Origin: an uncultured bacterium
GTDB lineage: Bacteria; Elusimicrobiota; Elusimicrobia; Elusimicrobiales; Elusimicrobiaceae
Direction of reading: 5' to 3'
DNA length: 64,000 bases
Assembly (NCBI GenBank): GCA_949291365.1
Contig: CASEVJ010000010.1
Coordinates: forward strand, 1 to 64,000
Shown: positions 8,020 to 16,292 of the stretch, piece by piece
Numbering within the stretch: the stretch's first letter is position 1
How the letters are laid out: each line of letters starts with the position of its first letter
Notes under the pieces: model-generated
What the model was told of the DNA's origin: nothing
Seen by the model: the letters and a program-made list of their open reading frames with translations, nothing else
Databases searched by the model: none
Program-made: the position numbers and the translations under genes

Positions 8020-8814
8020 ATGCAAAAACAAATCATGGGCATCATTAATGCAACGCCCGACTCTTTTTATGACGGCGACCCACAGCATAACCTGGGCACA
8101 CTGCTGGACAAATGCGCCCGGCATATAGCTGACGGCGCAGACATATTAGATATCGGCGGGGAATCCACCCGCCCCGGCGCCACGCCGGTCAGCGCTGAAG
8201 AAGAATTGTCCCGCACGCTGGAGCTGATTAAACAAGCGCGCGTCCGCTGGCCGAAAATACTGATTTCCCAAGACACCTTTAAACTCCCGGTGGCTCTGGA
8301 AGGGCTAAAAGCCGGCGTCAAGATAATTAATGACGTCAGCGGTACGCCGGATACGGAAATGTTTAAACTGGTTAAAGACTTTGGCGCGCAGCTGGTCATC
8401 ATGCACAGCCGCGGCAACCCGCAAACCATGCAGAACATGACACAGTATGATGATTTATTGCAGGAAATCAAAGAGTTCCTTTCTGCTAAAATTGACCAAG
8501 CCCAACAATATGGCCTGACAAAAGAGCAAATCATCATAGACCCCGGCTTTGGCTTTGCCAAAACGCGGGAGCAAAATTATAAACTCTTGGCACACGCGGG
8601 CTTTTTTACTAATATGGGGGTACGGCTTTTGATTGGGCTTTCCCATAAAAAATTTTTAAGCCAGCCCGGCGAAAAGCCCCCCAAACGCAAAACACAAACC
8701 CTGTGCGCCAACTTTGCCTCACTGCAGGCCGGAGCAGACATTTTGCGCGTACACGACGTGAAAGAAACCAAGAAAGTCGTCAATTTCTTTTTGGAACTGG
8801 AGGCCAACTCATGA
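8020..8814 (+). CDS. folP: Dihydropteroate synthase
   Basis: A 264-residue TIM-barrel enzyme that joins p-aminobenzoate to hydroxymethyl-dihydropterin diphosphate. Family signatures are clear: GIINATPDSF at the start, DIGGESTRPGA for pterin binding, an INDVSG strand and IDPGFGFAKT. The ATG at 8020 has no strong ribosome-binding site but places the first signature correctly. Its TGA overlaps the ATG of the next gene (ATGA), so it is coupled to the PTPS-III-like gene. Confidence 0.95.
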   Translation: MQKQIMGIINATPDSFYDGDPQHNLGTLLDKCARHIADGADILDIGGESTRPGATPVSAEEELSRTLELIKQARVRWPKILISQDTFKLPVALEGLKAGVKIINDVSGTPDTEMFKLVKDFGAQLVIMHSRGNPQTMQNMTQYDDLLQEIKEFLSAKIDQAQQYGLTKEQIIIDPGFGFAKTREQNYKLLAHAGFFTNMGVRLLIGLSHKKFLSQPGEKPPKRKTQTLCANFASLQAGADILRVHDVKETKKVVNFFLELEANS

Positions 8815-9161
8815 GTAAAGTATATTTAACCCAAGCAGGGTCTTTTACTGCCATGCACAGCCACGACGGCACCCTGGCGGAACCCTTACACAAACATCTC
8901 TTCCACTATGAAGCTACTTTCTACGGAGACATCAACGAAGAACGCTTCCTGGTGGATTTCCGCCAAATCAGCCAAATGTTCAAAAATGAACTGGAAAAAA
9001 TGTTGGACGGCTCGGACTTAACAACCTTTCTGCCCTTTCCCACGGCGGAATCGCTGGCAATTTGGCTCTACGACCGCATTAAGGTCAAAATGCCCAAACT
9101 CTACAGCGTCAAAGTGGCTGAATCCGAAGACCGCTGGGTAGAATACCGGGGAGAAGAATAA
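8811..9161 (+). CDS. PTPS-III-type pterin lyase, likely FolB substitute
   Basis: A 116-residue 6-pyruvoyltetrahydropterin synthase family protein. Unlike the QueD at 6376 it has no catalytic cysteine; the metal site reads E24-P-L-H27-K-H29 with H16 or H18 upstream. Glu followed by H-x-H is the hallmark of PTPS-III, a group shown in Plasmodium and several bacteria to make 6-hydroxymethyl-dihydropterin, bypassing dihydroneopterin aldolase (FolB). Its place between folP and folK, with ATGA and TAATG overlaps on both sides and no folB in the cluster, supports that role. The start at 8811 is set by the folP overlap; the frame extends further upstream only inside folP. Confidence 0.82.
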   Translation: MSKVYLTQAGSFTAMHSHDGTLAEPLHKHLFHYEATFYGDINEERFLVDFRQISQMFKNELEKMLDGSDLTTFLPFPTAESLAIWLYDRIKVKMPKLYSVKVAESEDRWVEYRGEE

Positions 9162-9652
9162 TGCCCCTGGCCATTTTGGGGCTGGGCAGCAACCAAGGCA
9201 ATCCCAAGCAAAATTTAGACCTGGCCATAGAAGCCCTGGGCACGCTGGGCCAGGTCAAAGAAACAGCCCCCTATATCCTCTCTAAACCGGAAGGATACGA
9301 AGCACAGCCGGATTTTGTCAATACGGTGGTATTGCTCTCCACGCCGTATCAGCCGGCGGATTTGCTGCGCAAACTTAAAGAACTGGAAAGCAAGCTGGGC
9401 CGCGTGCCCACATTTAAAAACGGCCCGCGTGTAATTGACCTGGATATCTTGTTTTACGACGACCAAATTGTCTTTGATGATGAAGTAATGCTCTTTGTGC
9501 CGCACCCGCGGCTGCATGAGCGCGAATTTGTATTAAAACCGCTAAGCTATTTGCTGCCAGATTATGTACACCCTAAACTGGGCAAAACCATTACGGCCTT
9601 ATACCGCGAACTCATGCGCAAGAAAGGTGTTCCAAGCTGCAAAATTTTGTAA
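9161..9652 (+). CDS. folK: Hydroxymethyl-dihydropterin pyrophosphokinase
   Basis: A 163-residue enzyme that activates 6-hydroxymethyl-7,8-dihydropterin with ATP for FolP. The start LGLGSNQGNP and the block RVIDLDILFYDD with the following PHPRLHER are the family signatures. The ATG overlaps the preceding stop codon (TAATG). It closes the pterin cluster; the next gene has its own ribosome-binding site after a 37-nt gap. Confidence 0.95.
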   Translation: MPLAILGLGSNQGNPKQNLDLAIEALGTLGQVKETAPYILSKPEGYEAQPDFVNTVVLLSTPYQPADLLRKLKELESKLGRVPTFKNGPRVIDLDILFYDDQIVFDDEVMLFVPHPRLHEREFVLKPLSYLLPDYVHPKLGKTITALYRELMRKKGVPSCKIL

Positions 9653-9689
9653 AATAAGAAAATTAGGTGTATAGTAAGGAGATTTGAAC

Positions 9690-10118
9690 ATGAAAAAAAT
9701 TTGGCTGCTTTGCAGTGCAGTGCTGGTGCTGGCAGCGTGCCACACGGGCAATACACAGCCCGGCCGTGTAGGTCAAATGTACTTCTCCACCATCACTTTT
9801 GAAGTAAACGGCGATGAAATAGAAATGTCTTCGTACAAACTGATAGACGAAGCTGTAAAAGTATACCAAAAAGACCCTTCCGTCATTATGGAAGTGCGCG
9901 GATACACGGACTCCAGCGGCAACGCCAAGAGCAACTTGCGTCTGTCCCAAAAACGGGCCGACCGGGTGGCCAAGGCCTTGCAAATCCGCGGCGTACCTCA
10001 AAACCATATAAAAGCCAAAGGATACGGTTCGGAAAAACCTATCGCGTCCAACAATACGCCGGAAGGACGGCAAAAAAACCGCCGTGTGGAAATAGAGTTT
10101 CCTTATCCGGATAAATAA
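9690..10118 (+). CDS. OmpA-like (Pal-type) lipoprotein
   Basis: A 142-residue lipoprotein. The signal peptide ends in the lipobox LAAC, so it should be acylated and held in the outer membrane. Residues about 30-140 form an OmpA-like peptidoglycan-binding domain, with GYTDSSG and the NRRVEIE block that includes the conserved Arg. AAGGAG precedes the ATG. It is followed by a paralogue, and the pair ends at a strong terminator. Pal normally works with TolB; no tol genes are present here. Confidence 0.88.
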   Translation: MKKIWLLCSAVLVLAACHTGNTQPGRVGQMYFSTITFEVNGDEIEMSSYKLIDEAVKVYQKDPSVIMEVRGYTDSSGNAKSNLRLSQKRADRVAKALQIRGVPQNHIKAKGYGSEKPIASNNTPEGRQKNRRVEIEFPYPDK

Positions 10119-10191
10119 TATCCGTTGTGGATAGCAAAACAGTGTCTTTATTGTATTGCACCATTTGAAAATACTAATCAAGGAGAAACAA

Positions 10192-10659
10192 ATGAAAAAA
10201 TTAGCCGTCGTATGCTTGTTGCCTTTACTGTTGGCAGCTTGCCATCATGACAGGAGAAGCTCTGCTATGCCATGCTACGATGACCTGTGCACGGCTGAAG
10301 CGGCTCCTATCCAGTACATCATTACTTACAAAGACCCTATCCTCTTTCAGTTTGACAGCGCGGAGATTGCGCCGTCCTTCAATGAAAAGCTGGACATGTT
10401 GGCTGAAGCTATCCGCCAGGACGACAAAACCTCTGTCCGTCTGAACGGATACACGGATAATGTAGGCACCGACGCCTACAATATGGGCCTCTCCGCCCGC
10501 CGGGCGCAGGCCGTGGCTGATGCCTTGCTCAAACGTGGTATTTCCGCAGATAACATTGTTATTTCCGGATACGGCAAAGCCGACCCGATATCTTCCAATG
10601 ATACGGAAGAAGGCCGCCAGGAAAACCGCCGCGTAGAAATGGAGTTATTGGTCAAATAA
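10192..10659 (+). CDS. Second OmpA-like lipoprotein
   Basis: A 155-residue paralogue of the gene before it. It has a lipobox (LLAAC) and an OmpA-like domain with FQFDSAEI, GYTDNVG and ENRRVEMEL. A short linker with a pair of cysteines (MPCYDDLC) separates lipobox and domain, absent from the neighbour. AAGGAG sits seven bases before ATG 10192, which I prefer to the in-frame ATG at 10156. The tandem arrangement suggests duplication with some divergence in the tether. Confidence 0.88.
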   Translation: MKKLAVVCLLPLLLAACHHDRRSSAMPCYDDLCTAEAAPIQYIITYKDPILFQFDSAEIAPSFNEKLDMLAEAIRQDDKTSVRLNGYTDNVGTDAYNMGLSARRAQAVADALLKRGISADNIVISGYGKADPISSNDTEEGRQENRRVEMELLVK

Positions 10660-10673
10660 ACTATTTCGGCATA

Positions 10674-10706
10674 AAAAGCCCCGCTTATGTACAAGCGGGG
10701 CTTTTT
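10674..10706 (+). terminator. Terminator after the OmpA-like pair
   Basis: AAGCCCCGCTT pairs with AAGCGGGGCTT around a 6-nt loop, followed by a T run. Confidence 0.9.
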
Positions 10707-10996
10707 ATATTTCAAACGGCAGAGTTGCGCGTTTCAGATTATCAAAATATCCTTGCTAGGGCCAATAAACAAAGAGTATCCATCCTTAAAATCACACAAA
10801 CAAATATCCAGAAAGGGCACTGGGCAATAAACCTCTTATCTAATTCACCCCCCCTCAAGTAAAAGGTTTCCCGGATTATAATACCAATAAAAGCGTTTTT
10901 CTCTTCCGCTCTATCCGTACGACGCAAAGCCGATATTGCTCTGCGGCCCACAAAATAAGTAATAAAGCACAATTCCAAAGGTAAAATTATGGACGC
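10707..10996. other. AT-rich gap, no supported gene
   Basis: About 290 nt between two terminators. It is more AT-rich than its surroundings and includes a run of eight C residues near 10848. A 78-codon minus-strand frame exists but begins with TTG, has no ribosome-binding site and is not recognisable; it may be a decayed gene. Confidence 0.45.
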
Positions 10997-11028
10997 AAAA
11001 AACCCGCGTTTCTAATCAGAAACGCGGG
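10997..11028 (-). terminator. Terminator after the CBM48-like membrane protein gene
   Basis: CCCGCGTTTCT (11003-11013) pairs with AGAAACGCGGG (11018-11028); the A run at 10997-11002 is the T tail on the minus strand. Confidence 0.9.
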
Positions 11029-11047
11029 CTTGAAAACAGGGAAACAG

Positions 11048-11692
11048 TTATTCCACTACCAATACCGAGCGGCCGTCTTTCTCTTCCGCATACGGATCCA
11101 AGGTCTGCACCCCGTCCACGATATAGAGGAACTTATACGTTCCGGGAGCAATACCCAGCGTGGTCTCCCAATAGCCGTCTTTCTTTTTCAATGCGCGGGG
11201 TTTGGCCATCGTAAAACCGCTGACCACAGACACACTGTCTCCCTCGCCAAAATAGCGGAAGGTTACCTGGCGGTATTTGCTCTTGGGATTGGTTTTAATC
11301 AAAATACTTTCTTTCTTTTCCGTAGCTGAAGCCGGCTGCTCTTTGGCCGCTGTTTTAGCTTCGTCCGCGGCAGGAGCAGGTTCTTCCTGGGGCTGGGCGG
11401 CGGGCGCAGCTTCCGGCACAGACACCGCTACTTCCTCCACCACTATTTCTTCCAGCTGAGGTTGCTGTTCTGCAGCGCTTTCCGCTGCGGCCAGCGCAAC
11501 AGGAGCAGGATCGCCTTCCGTGGGCGCCAGCAGACGGGCGGAAAGGTTTTTATACAAGAAAAAACCAAACACGCACAAAAACACCACGTCCACGATAATC
11601 AGAAACAACCACACATCTTTATTGCCGCTGAAAGCGGGCATTTTGGCTTCAAACTCTGTAATTTCGGGAACGTCTTTGTTTTCTTCTGCCAT
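11048..11692 (-). CDS. Membrane-anchored protein with CBM48/AMPK-like glycogen-binding domain
   Basis: A 214-residue protein in three parts: a short cytoplasmic head, one transmembrane helix (about residues 29-47), a long Ala/Glu/Pro-rich linker, and a C-terminal domain of about 85 residues. That domain (VTFRYFGEGDSVSV, GYWETTLGIAPGTYKFLYIVDG) matches the early-set fold of AMPK-type glycogen-binding modules, and the final DPYAEEKDGRSVLVV fits the end of that fold. In the N-in orientation the domain lies outside the cytoplasmic membrane. The ligand is unknown; many stand-alone copies of this fold bind no glycogen. The ribosome-binding site is weak. It lies next to a tRNA gene. Confidence 0.75.
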   Translation of the reverse strand: MAEENKDVPEITEFEAKMPAFSGNKDVWLFLIIVDVVFLCVFGFFLYKNLSARLLAPTEGDPAPVALAAAESAAEQQPQLEEIVVEEVAVSVPEAAPAAQPQEEPAPAADEAKTAAKEQPASATEKKESILIKTNPKSKYRQVTFRYFGEGDSVSVVSGFTMAKPRALKKKDGYWETTLGIAPGTYKFLYIVDGVQTLDPYAEEKDGRSVLVVE

Positions 11693-11710
11693 AGGAAGTA
11701 CCTTAAAAAG

Positions 11711-11781
11711 AGCGGGCGAAGGGAATCGAACCCTCGTCTAGAGCTTGGGAAGCTCCCATTCTACCATTGAACCACGCCCGC
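11711..11781 (-). tRNA. tRNA-Gly (anticodon CCC)
   Basis: A full cloverleaf folds on the minus strand. The acceptor stem is GCGGGCG/CGCCCGC, the anticodon stem GGAGC/GCTCT encloses the loop TTCCCAA (anticodon CCC), and the T arm is GAGGG-TTCGATT-CCCTT. The discriminator base is T, usual for glycine. The CCA end is not encoded, so it needs the nucleotidyltransferase encoded 400 nt upstream. A short T run follows. Confidence 0.9.
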
Positions 11782-12156
11782 AAAAATTAGTTTCACGCTG
11801 CGTTTATATTATAGCAATTGTTGCGCTTTTTTTGCACTGGCTTCTGTGGCAGCGTCTTCAGCGCTCTGCCCTTGTGCCTTTTACCTTTCTTTCACTTTCT
11901 GTAATACACGGCACAAATAACGAAACAAAAACATCTCTTTTTGCCGTCGGGCAACGTCTGTTCCACATCTCCGCCCGGCACCGCCACCCCGCAAACACGT
12001 CTGTATATTCCCCCGCCAGGCGGATAGTGACGGAGCGCATGTCTTTCCGCCGCCCCGCAAATACCCCGGTGTATCCCCACCAAGCAAACCGGGGGCAAAA
12101 GGAGAGCATATCTTTTCTGTGTCGGAAGGCAGACGCCCCGCTGCTGGCTCTTATAA
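11782..12156. other. Gene-free gap with imperfect repeats
   Basis: No supported gene. It holds the tRNA promoter and two imperfect copies of a CCGCC(A/G)CCCCGCAAA element (about 11981-12000 and 12042-12063) that resemble elements in other gaps of this window. Confidence 0.45.
11808..11816 (-). promoter_or_regulatory. Extended -10 promoter of tRNA-Gly
   Basis: TGCTATAAT on the minus strand, about 27 nt before the 5' end of the mature tRNA. No good -35 hexamer is seen, consistent with an extended -10 type. Confidence 0.6.
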
Positions 12157-12178
12157 GCTGGCTCTTGCTAAAGCCAGC
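12157..12178 (-). terminator. Hairpin just after cca
   Basis: GCTGGCT (12157-12163) pairs with AGCCAGC (12172-12178), beginning four bases past the cca stop codon. The T tail is weak, so termination is uncertain. Confidence 0.4.
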
Positions 12179-12181
12179 GCC

Positions 12182-13738
12182 TTATTTGTGGGCGGGCTTT
12201 TTGGCCGTATTGACAGCAGCAGACACTTGCGGCGCATGGGCCGCAAATTTCCGGCGAACAAAATCCAGTGCCTCCGCCCGGCTGGACACTTCTCCTTCCA
12301 CCTGGGCCAAAGCCACCGCTTCCAAAATCTCCCCCACTTTAGGCGAAGGGGCAATACCCAAAGCGTCCATAATGTCACGCCCGTCCACTAGTTTGCTGGG
12401 TTTTATTTTTTTAGGAGAATCAAAATATTTTTTCAACAGCAACGACAATACTTGCATGTGCCGCAGCGTTTTGCCGACATTGGCTGTCTTTTTGGCTTTT
12501 TCTATACTCATCAACGTTTCGCCGCTTTTGGGCAAGATACGTTTAAGCTGTGCATCGGAAATATAACTGGTGTAATCGGCCCAGCACAACAGCAGCATGG
12601 GCAGGGCGGCCTCCCCTAAATCCCGGAAAAATTTATAGGCCCCGCGGTCGGTAATCACATCATTGCTGGCCAAATTGCTGGGGCGCAGATGCTCCCCAAT
12701 CATGGCGCAAATGAGGCGGCTTTCGGCTTTGCTGTAATGCAGGCGCTCCAAAATTTCGCGCGCCATGCACGCGCCTTTTTGCTCATGGTAAAAGAAACGC
12801 AGGCGTTCTCCCACCATTTTGGCAGTGGCGGGTTTAGCCACGTCATGCAAAAGCACCGCCATTTTAAACAGCGCTTTATCCTCCGCCACAGCGGCCAGTT
12901 TTTTATGATATTTGGGGAATGCTTTGTCCAAATTTTCCAGCAGCCACTCTTCCCGCTTCAAACAATCCAGCGTATGTTTGAGTACTCCTCCCTTGCCGTA
13001 GTAACATTCGGCACAGGTGCGCTGCGGCTCCAACTCCGGGAACAAGGCCGTTAAAAGACCCGTTTTCTCCATCAGCCGTATATTTTCATCTGCCCGCGGG
13101 GTATTAAAGAGGCGCTTTAACTCCTCCTGCACGCGCTCACCGGCGGAGCGGACAATAAGCGGAGCGTCTTTTTTTATCTGTTTCAAGACAGCTGGTGAAA
13201 CGGAAAATTTCAGCTCCGCCGCGTGGCGAAACACCCGCAGCATGCGCAGCGGATCTTCTGTAAACACACGCGGGCTATTTAGGCGTATCCGGCGGGCGGA
13301 CAAATCCGCCAGCCCGCCTTTTAAATCAATAAGGAACTTCTTCTGCAGGTTTTTCAGCCGGATTTGCGCTTTTTGCCCTTTGGCTGCTTTAATTTGCAAA
13401 GTAATGGGCGCCGTTACCGGATAGGCCAGCGCATTGCAGGTAAAATCGCGCCGCAGCAAATCTTCTTTTAGGTTTTTACCTTGAAAGGCGGTTAAATCTA
13501 TTTGCAGGTTTTCTTTACGCGTTACCAGCCGCCACACGCCAAACTGCGCGTCCATTTCAAATGCCGCGGCTTTAAGCGCTTTGGACAAGGCCAAAGCGGC
13601 GGGCTTGACGCGCTCTTTGGGCAAGGCCAAATCTATATCGCCGGAAGATTTTTTGAGTAAACTGTCGCGCACCGCGCCCCCCACATAATAGGCGTCCGGT
13701 ACGCTTTGGCGTAAAATATCCGCCAGCGCAGCTCCCAT
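12182..13738 (-). CDS. cca: CCA tRNA nucleotidyltransferase with HD domain
   Basis: A 518-residue class II nucleotidyltransferase that adds or repairs CCA at tRNA 3' ends. The polymerase head has YYVGGAVRDSLL and the catalytic GDIDLA, then RRDFTCNALAYP and EDPLRMLRVFRHA; the HD phosphohydrolase-like domain reads LLHDVAKPATAK. A basic Lys-rich tail is present. Poly(A) polymerase (PcnB) is related, but the HD domain and the lack of encoded CCA in the nearby tRNA favour the CCA enzyme. It starts one base after the stop of the acyl-CoA synthetase gene, so both are likely co-transcribed. Confidence 0.9.
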   Translation of the reverse strand: MGAALADILRQSVPDAYYVGGAVRDSLLKKSSGDIDLALPKERVKPAALALSKALKAAAFEMDAQFGVWRLVTRKENLQIDLTAFQGKNLKEDLLRRDFTCNALAYPVTAPITLQIKAAKGQKAQIRLKNLQKKFLIDLKGGLADLSARRIRLNSPRVFTEDPLRMLRVFRHAAELKFSVSPAVLKQIKKDAPLIVRSAGERVQEELKRLFNTPRADENIRLMEKTGLLTALFPELEPQRTCAECYYGKGGVLKHTLDCLKREEWLLENLDKAFPKYHKKLAAVAEDKALFKMAVLLHDVAKPATAKMVGERLRFFYHEQKGACMAREILERLHYSKAESRLICAMIGEHLRPSNLASNDVITDRGAYKFFRDLGEAALPMLLLCWADYTSYISDAQLKRILPKSGETLMSIEKAKKTANVGKTLRHMQVLSLLLKKYFDSPKKIKPSKLVDGRDIMDALGIAPSPKVGEILEAVALAQVEGEVSSRAEALDFVRRKFAAHAPQVSAAVNTAKKPAHK

Positions 13739-13739
13739 A

Positions 13740-15368
13740 TTACTCCGCCGCCTCTTCTTCGTGCGGCGCCGCGGCGGCGCGCTGTTTCATTTTTTCCAGT
13801 GCGTCCTCCCGCAGTTTGCGTTTGAGCACTTTGCGCAAGCTGTTTTTGGGCAGCTCGTCCATAAATTCAAAGTCGCGCGGGCGTTTGTAGTTGTCCAGAT
13901 TTTGCTTCAAAAATTTGCGGAATTGGTCATCAGTCAGCGTGGAACCTTCGGCCTTGACGGCATAGCACTTGATAAATTCGCCGCCCTTTCCGTCCGGCAC
14001 ACCGATAATGGCCGACTCTTCTATGCCGGGGCAGGAGTTGATAATCGCTTCCACCTGGGCGGAAAACACTTTCAGCCCCTTAATAATAATCATGTCTTTC
14101 TTGCGGTCTTTAATAAAGATAAAGCCGTCATCGTCCACCGACACGATATCTCCTGTTTTAAACCACCCGTCTTTTGTAAAGGCATCGCGCGTGGCCTGCG
14201 GGTTGCCAAAGTACCCGCGGAACACATTGGGGCCCTTTACGCACAGTTCCCCTTCGTGGTTGCGGGGCACTTCGTTACCCTCATCGTCCAGTACAATGGT
14301 GCTCACAGCGGGAATGGCCGGGCCGACAGATTTAATTTTCTGCAATTCTTCCGTATTTACGCTGACCACGGGGCTCGTTTCGGTCAGCCCGTATCCTTCC
14401 AAAATCTTCACGCCGATTTTTTGTTCAAAGCGGTCTTTGATTTCCTGCGTCAGCGGAGCGGCGCCGGAAACGGCAAAACGCACATTTTTAAACGGCCAGA
14501 ACTGCAGGTAGAGCCGTTTGAACCCTTTGGCCTCCTTGGACAGCACTGCCAAAATCTGCGGCACGGCTAAAATCAGCGTTACTTTTTCGCTGCCCATGGC
14601 AGAAAGCCAGGTTTTGGCCGGCATTACATTGGCCACAATGACCACCTTTAAATTTAAATACAGCGGAATGACCACACAAGTCGTCCAGGCAAAAGAGTGG
14701 AACATCGGCAAGAGGCAAAGGAAGCAGTCATCGTCATTAATTTTAAAAATCTGCGCGCAGGATATCACGTTGCTGGCTAAATTGCCGTGCGTCAAAATGG
14801 CGCCTTTGGGCTGACCGGTGGTGCCGGAGGTATAGAGAATAAACGCATCATCTTCGGTGCGGGCGCAGGGGCCGGCGGTTTCATCGTGATAGGTGGACTG
14901 CTCTATCTGTTCCCAAAATTTCTGCACGAAAGGTTTATCCTGGGCAGACTCGGGGATAGTATCGGTAGAAAAGATGTATTTCAAATCCGGCAAAGACGGC
15001 TGGGCTTTAAGGTAATGGCGGATAAATTCACTTTGCGTGACAACGGCTTTTGCACCGGAGTTGTTTAAAATAAACTGGATTTCTTCCTGCTTGGTGACCA
15101 TAAAGTTCATCGGAATACACACCGCCCCGATTTTGTACAGCCCGTAGCTGGCCACCACCACGTCTATAGCGTTGCGGTGGACAATAGCCACGCGGTCTCC
15201 TTTGCGGATACCGTGCTCCCAAAACATGTCCGCCGCGCGGTCTACCTGCATAAGCAAGTCCAAATACGTCAGTTTTTTGCCGGTGGCCGCCTCCACCAAA
15301 GCCACCTTTTGCGGAAAGCGGTAGGCGCTGTCACTTAAGGAAGTATATAAATCTTTTCTGCGTATCAT
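13740..15368 (-). CDS. Long-chain acyl-CoA synthetase (AMP-binding)
   Basis: A 542-residue adenylate-forming enzyme that activates fatty acids with ATP and CoA. The P-loop-like signature ILYTSGTTGQPKGA, the LEGYGLTETSPVVS block, and the hinge region GWFKTGDIVSVDDDG with DRKKDMIIIKG are all intact. Chain-length preference cannot be read from sequence. I start at ATG 15368 (GAGGT upstream) rather than the TTG at 15383. The C-terminus is rich in Ala and Glu. It lies between oppC and cca on the same strand with short gaps. Confidence 0.9.
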   Translation of the reverse strand: MIRRKDLYTSLSDSAYRFPQKVALVEAATGKKLTYLDLLMQVDRAADMFWEHGIRKGDRVAIVHRNAIDVVVASYGLYKIGAVCIPMNFMVTKQEEIQFILNNSGAKAVVTQSEFIRHYLKAQPSLPDLKYIFSTDTIPESAQDKPFVQKFWEQIEQSTYHDETAGPCARTEDDAFILYTSGTTGQPKGAILTHGNLASNVISCAQIFKINDDDCFLCLLPMFHSFAWTTCVVIPLYLNLKVVIVANVMPAKTWLSAMGSEKVTLILAVPQILAVLSKEAKGFKRLYLQFWPFKNVRFAVSGAAPLTQEIKDRFEQKIGVKILEGYGLTETSPVVSVNTEELQKIKSVGPAIPAVSTIVLDDEGNEVPRNHEGELCVKGPNVFRGYFGNPQATRDAFTKDGWFKTGDIVSVDDDGFIFIKDRKKDMIIIKGLKVFSAQVEAIINSCPGIEESAIIGVPDGKGGEFIKCYAVKAEGSTLTDDQFRKFLKQNLDNYKRPRDFEFMDELPKNSLRKVLKRKLREDALEKMKQRAAAAPHEEEAAE

Positions 15369-15419
15369 AGAAACCTCAACCAATAAGATAAAGAGTCCTT
15401 TCTTTCATTGTAACTTAAA

Positions 15420-16292
15420 TCAACCCTGCCGGGGGTCTAATATGTCCCGGAAACCATCTCCCAGCAAGTTCCAGCCCAATACAAACAAAAAAATAACTCC
15501 ACCCGGCACCACCACGGTATACCAATAGGCAAACGTATTGGTGCCGCTGCCCAGCACCCAGTTGCGCGCCATGGCAATCAGCTGTCCCCAATCGGCTGTG
15601 CCCGGCTGCGCGCCCAACCCTAAAAAGGACAAAGACGCCGCCGTCAGCACAATATACCCTATATCCAAACTGGCTACTACAATAGAGGGATAAATGGAAT
15701 TAGGCAAAATATGTTTTAACAGCAGCCGCGGCCCGCGCGCACCCAACGCACGCGACGCCGTCACAAAATCCCGCCGTTTCACGGACAGAACATCCCCACG
15801 CACTAATCGCGCATATGAGGGCCAGGCCACCGCCGTCAGCGCAATCATCATATTTTGTATATCCGGCCCCAGCATAGCGGCAATCACCATGGCTAACACC
15901 AACGAAGGCACGGCAAACACCACATCGGTAAAGCGCATAATCACTTCATCTATCATACCGCCGAAATACGCCGCCGCAGACCCTAGAAACAGCCCTATCA
16001 AAAACGCAAAAAACGTAACCGTAATCCCTATCTTAAATGCCAAGCGCGTGCCCCACACCACCCCATAATACAAATCATACTGTTGCTCCGTCGTGCCAAA
16101 AATGTGTTCGGCGGAAGGCGGCTGCGGGGTGACATTATAGCTGCTTTGCGGCAGCTGATACGGATTATGCGGGTTATGCGCCGGGGCCAGCAGCGGGGCC
16201 AGCAGCGCCACCAGCGCAAACAAGGCCACCAGCACAAAGCCGGCCAAAGATGCTTTATTTTGCAAAATCCGTTTAAAAATACGGTTATTCAC
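15420..16292 (-). CDS. oppC: Peptide ABC transporter permease, OppC/DppC type
   Basis: A 290-residue inner-membrane permease with the family's N-terminal helix and long periplasmic loop, then five more helices. The EAA-like loop reads RALGARGPRLLLKHILPNS, which contacts the ATPases. The start is GTG at 16292, eight bases inside the end of oppB, so the two are coupled. With OppB and the OppD/OppF ATPases it forms an oligopeptide or dipeptide importer; no substrate-binding protein is encoded here. Confidence 0.92.
   Translation of the reverse strand: MNNRIFKRILQNKASLAGFVLVALFALVALLAPLLAPAHNPHNPYQLPQSSYNVTPQPPSAEHIFGTTEQQYDLYYGVVWGTRLAFKIGITVTFFAFLIGLFLGSAAAYFGGMIDEVIMRFTDVVFAVPSLVLAMVIAAMLGPDIQNMMIALTAVAWPSYARLVRGDVLSVKRRDFVTASRALGARGPRLLLKHILPNSIYPSIVVASLDIGYIVLTAASLSFLGLGAQPGTADWGQLIAMARNWVLGSGTNTFAYWYTVVVPGGVIFLFVLGWNLLGDGFRDILDPRQG

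Noticed and set aside
10742-10978. 78-codon minus-strand frame between the OmpA pair and the CBM48-like gene
   Set aside because: It begins with TTG, has no ribosome-binding site, resembles no protein I know and lies in an AT-rich gap between two terminators.
11745-12566. 273-codon plus-strand frame across the gap after tRNA-Gly
   Set aside because: It starts inside the tRNA gene, runs into the end of cca on the opposite strand and has the composition of a shadow frame.
13761-14570. 269-codon plus-strand frame within the acyl-CoA synthetase gene
   Set aside because: The opposite strand encodes an intact enzyme with all motifs; this frame has no ribosome-binding site or recognisable domain.
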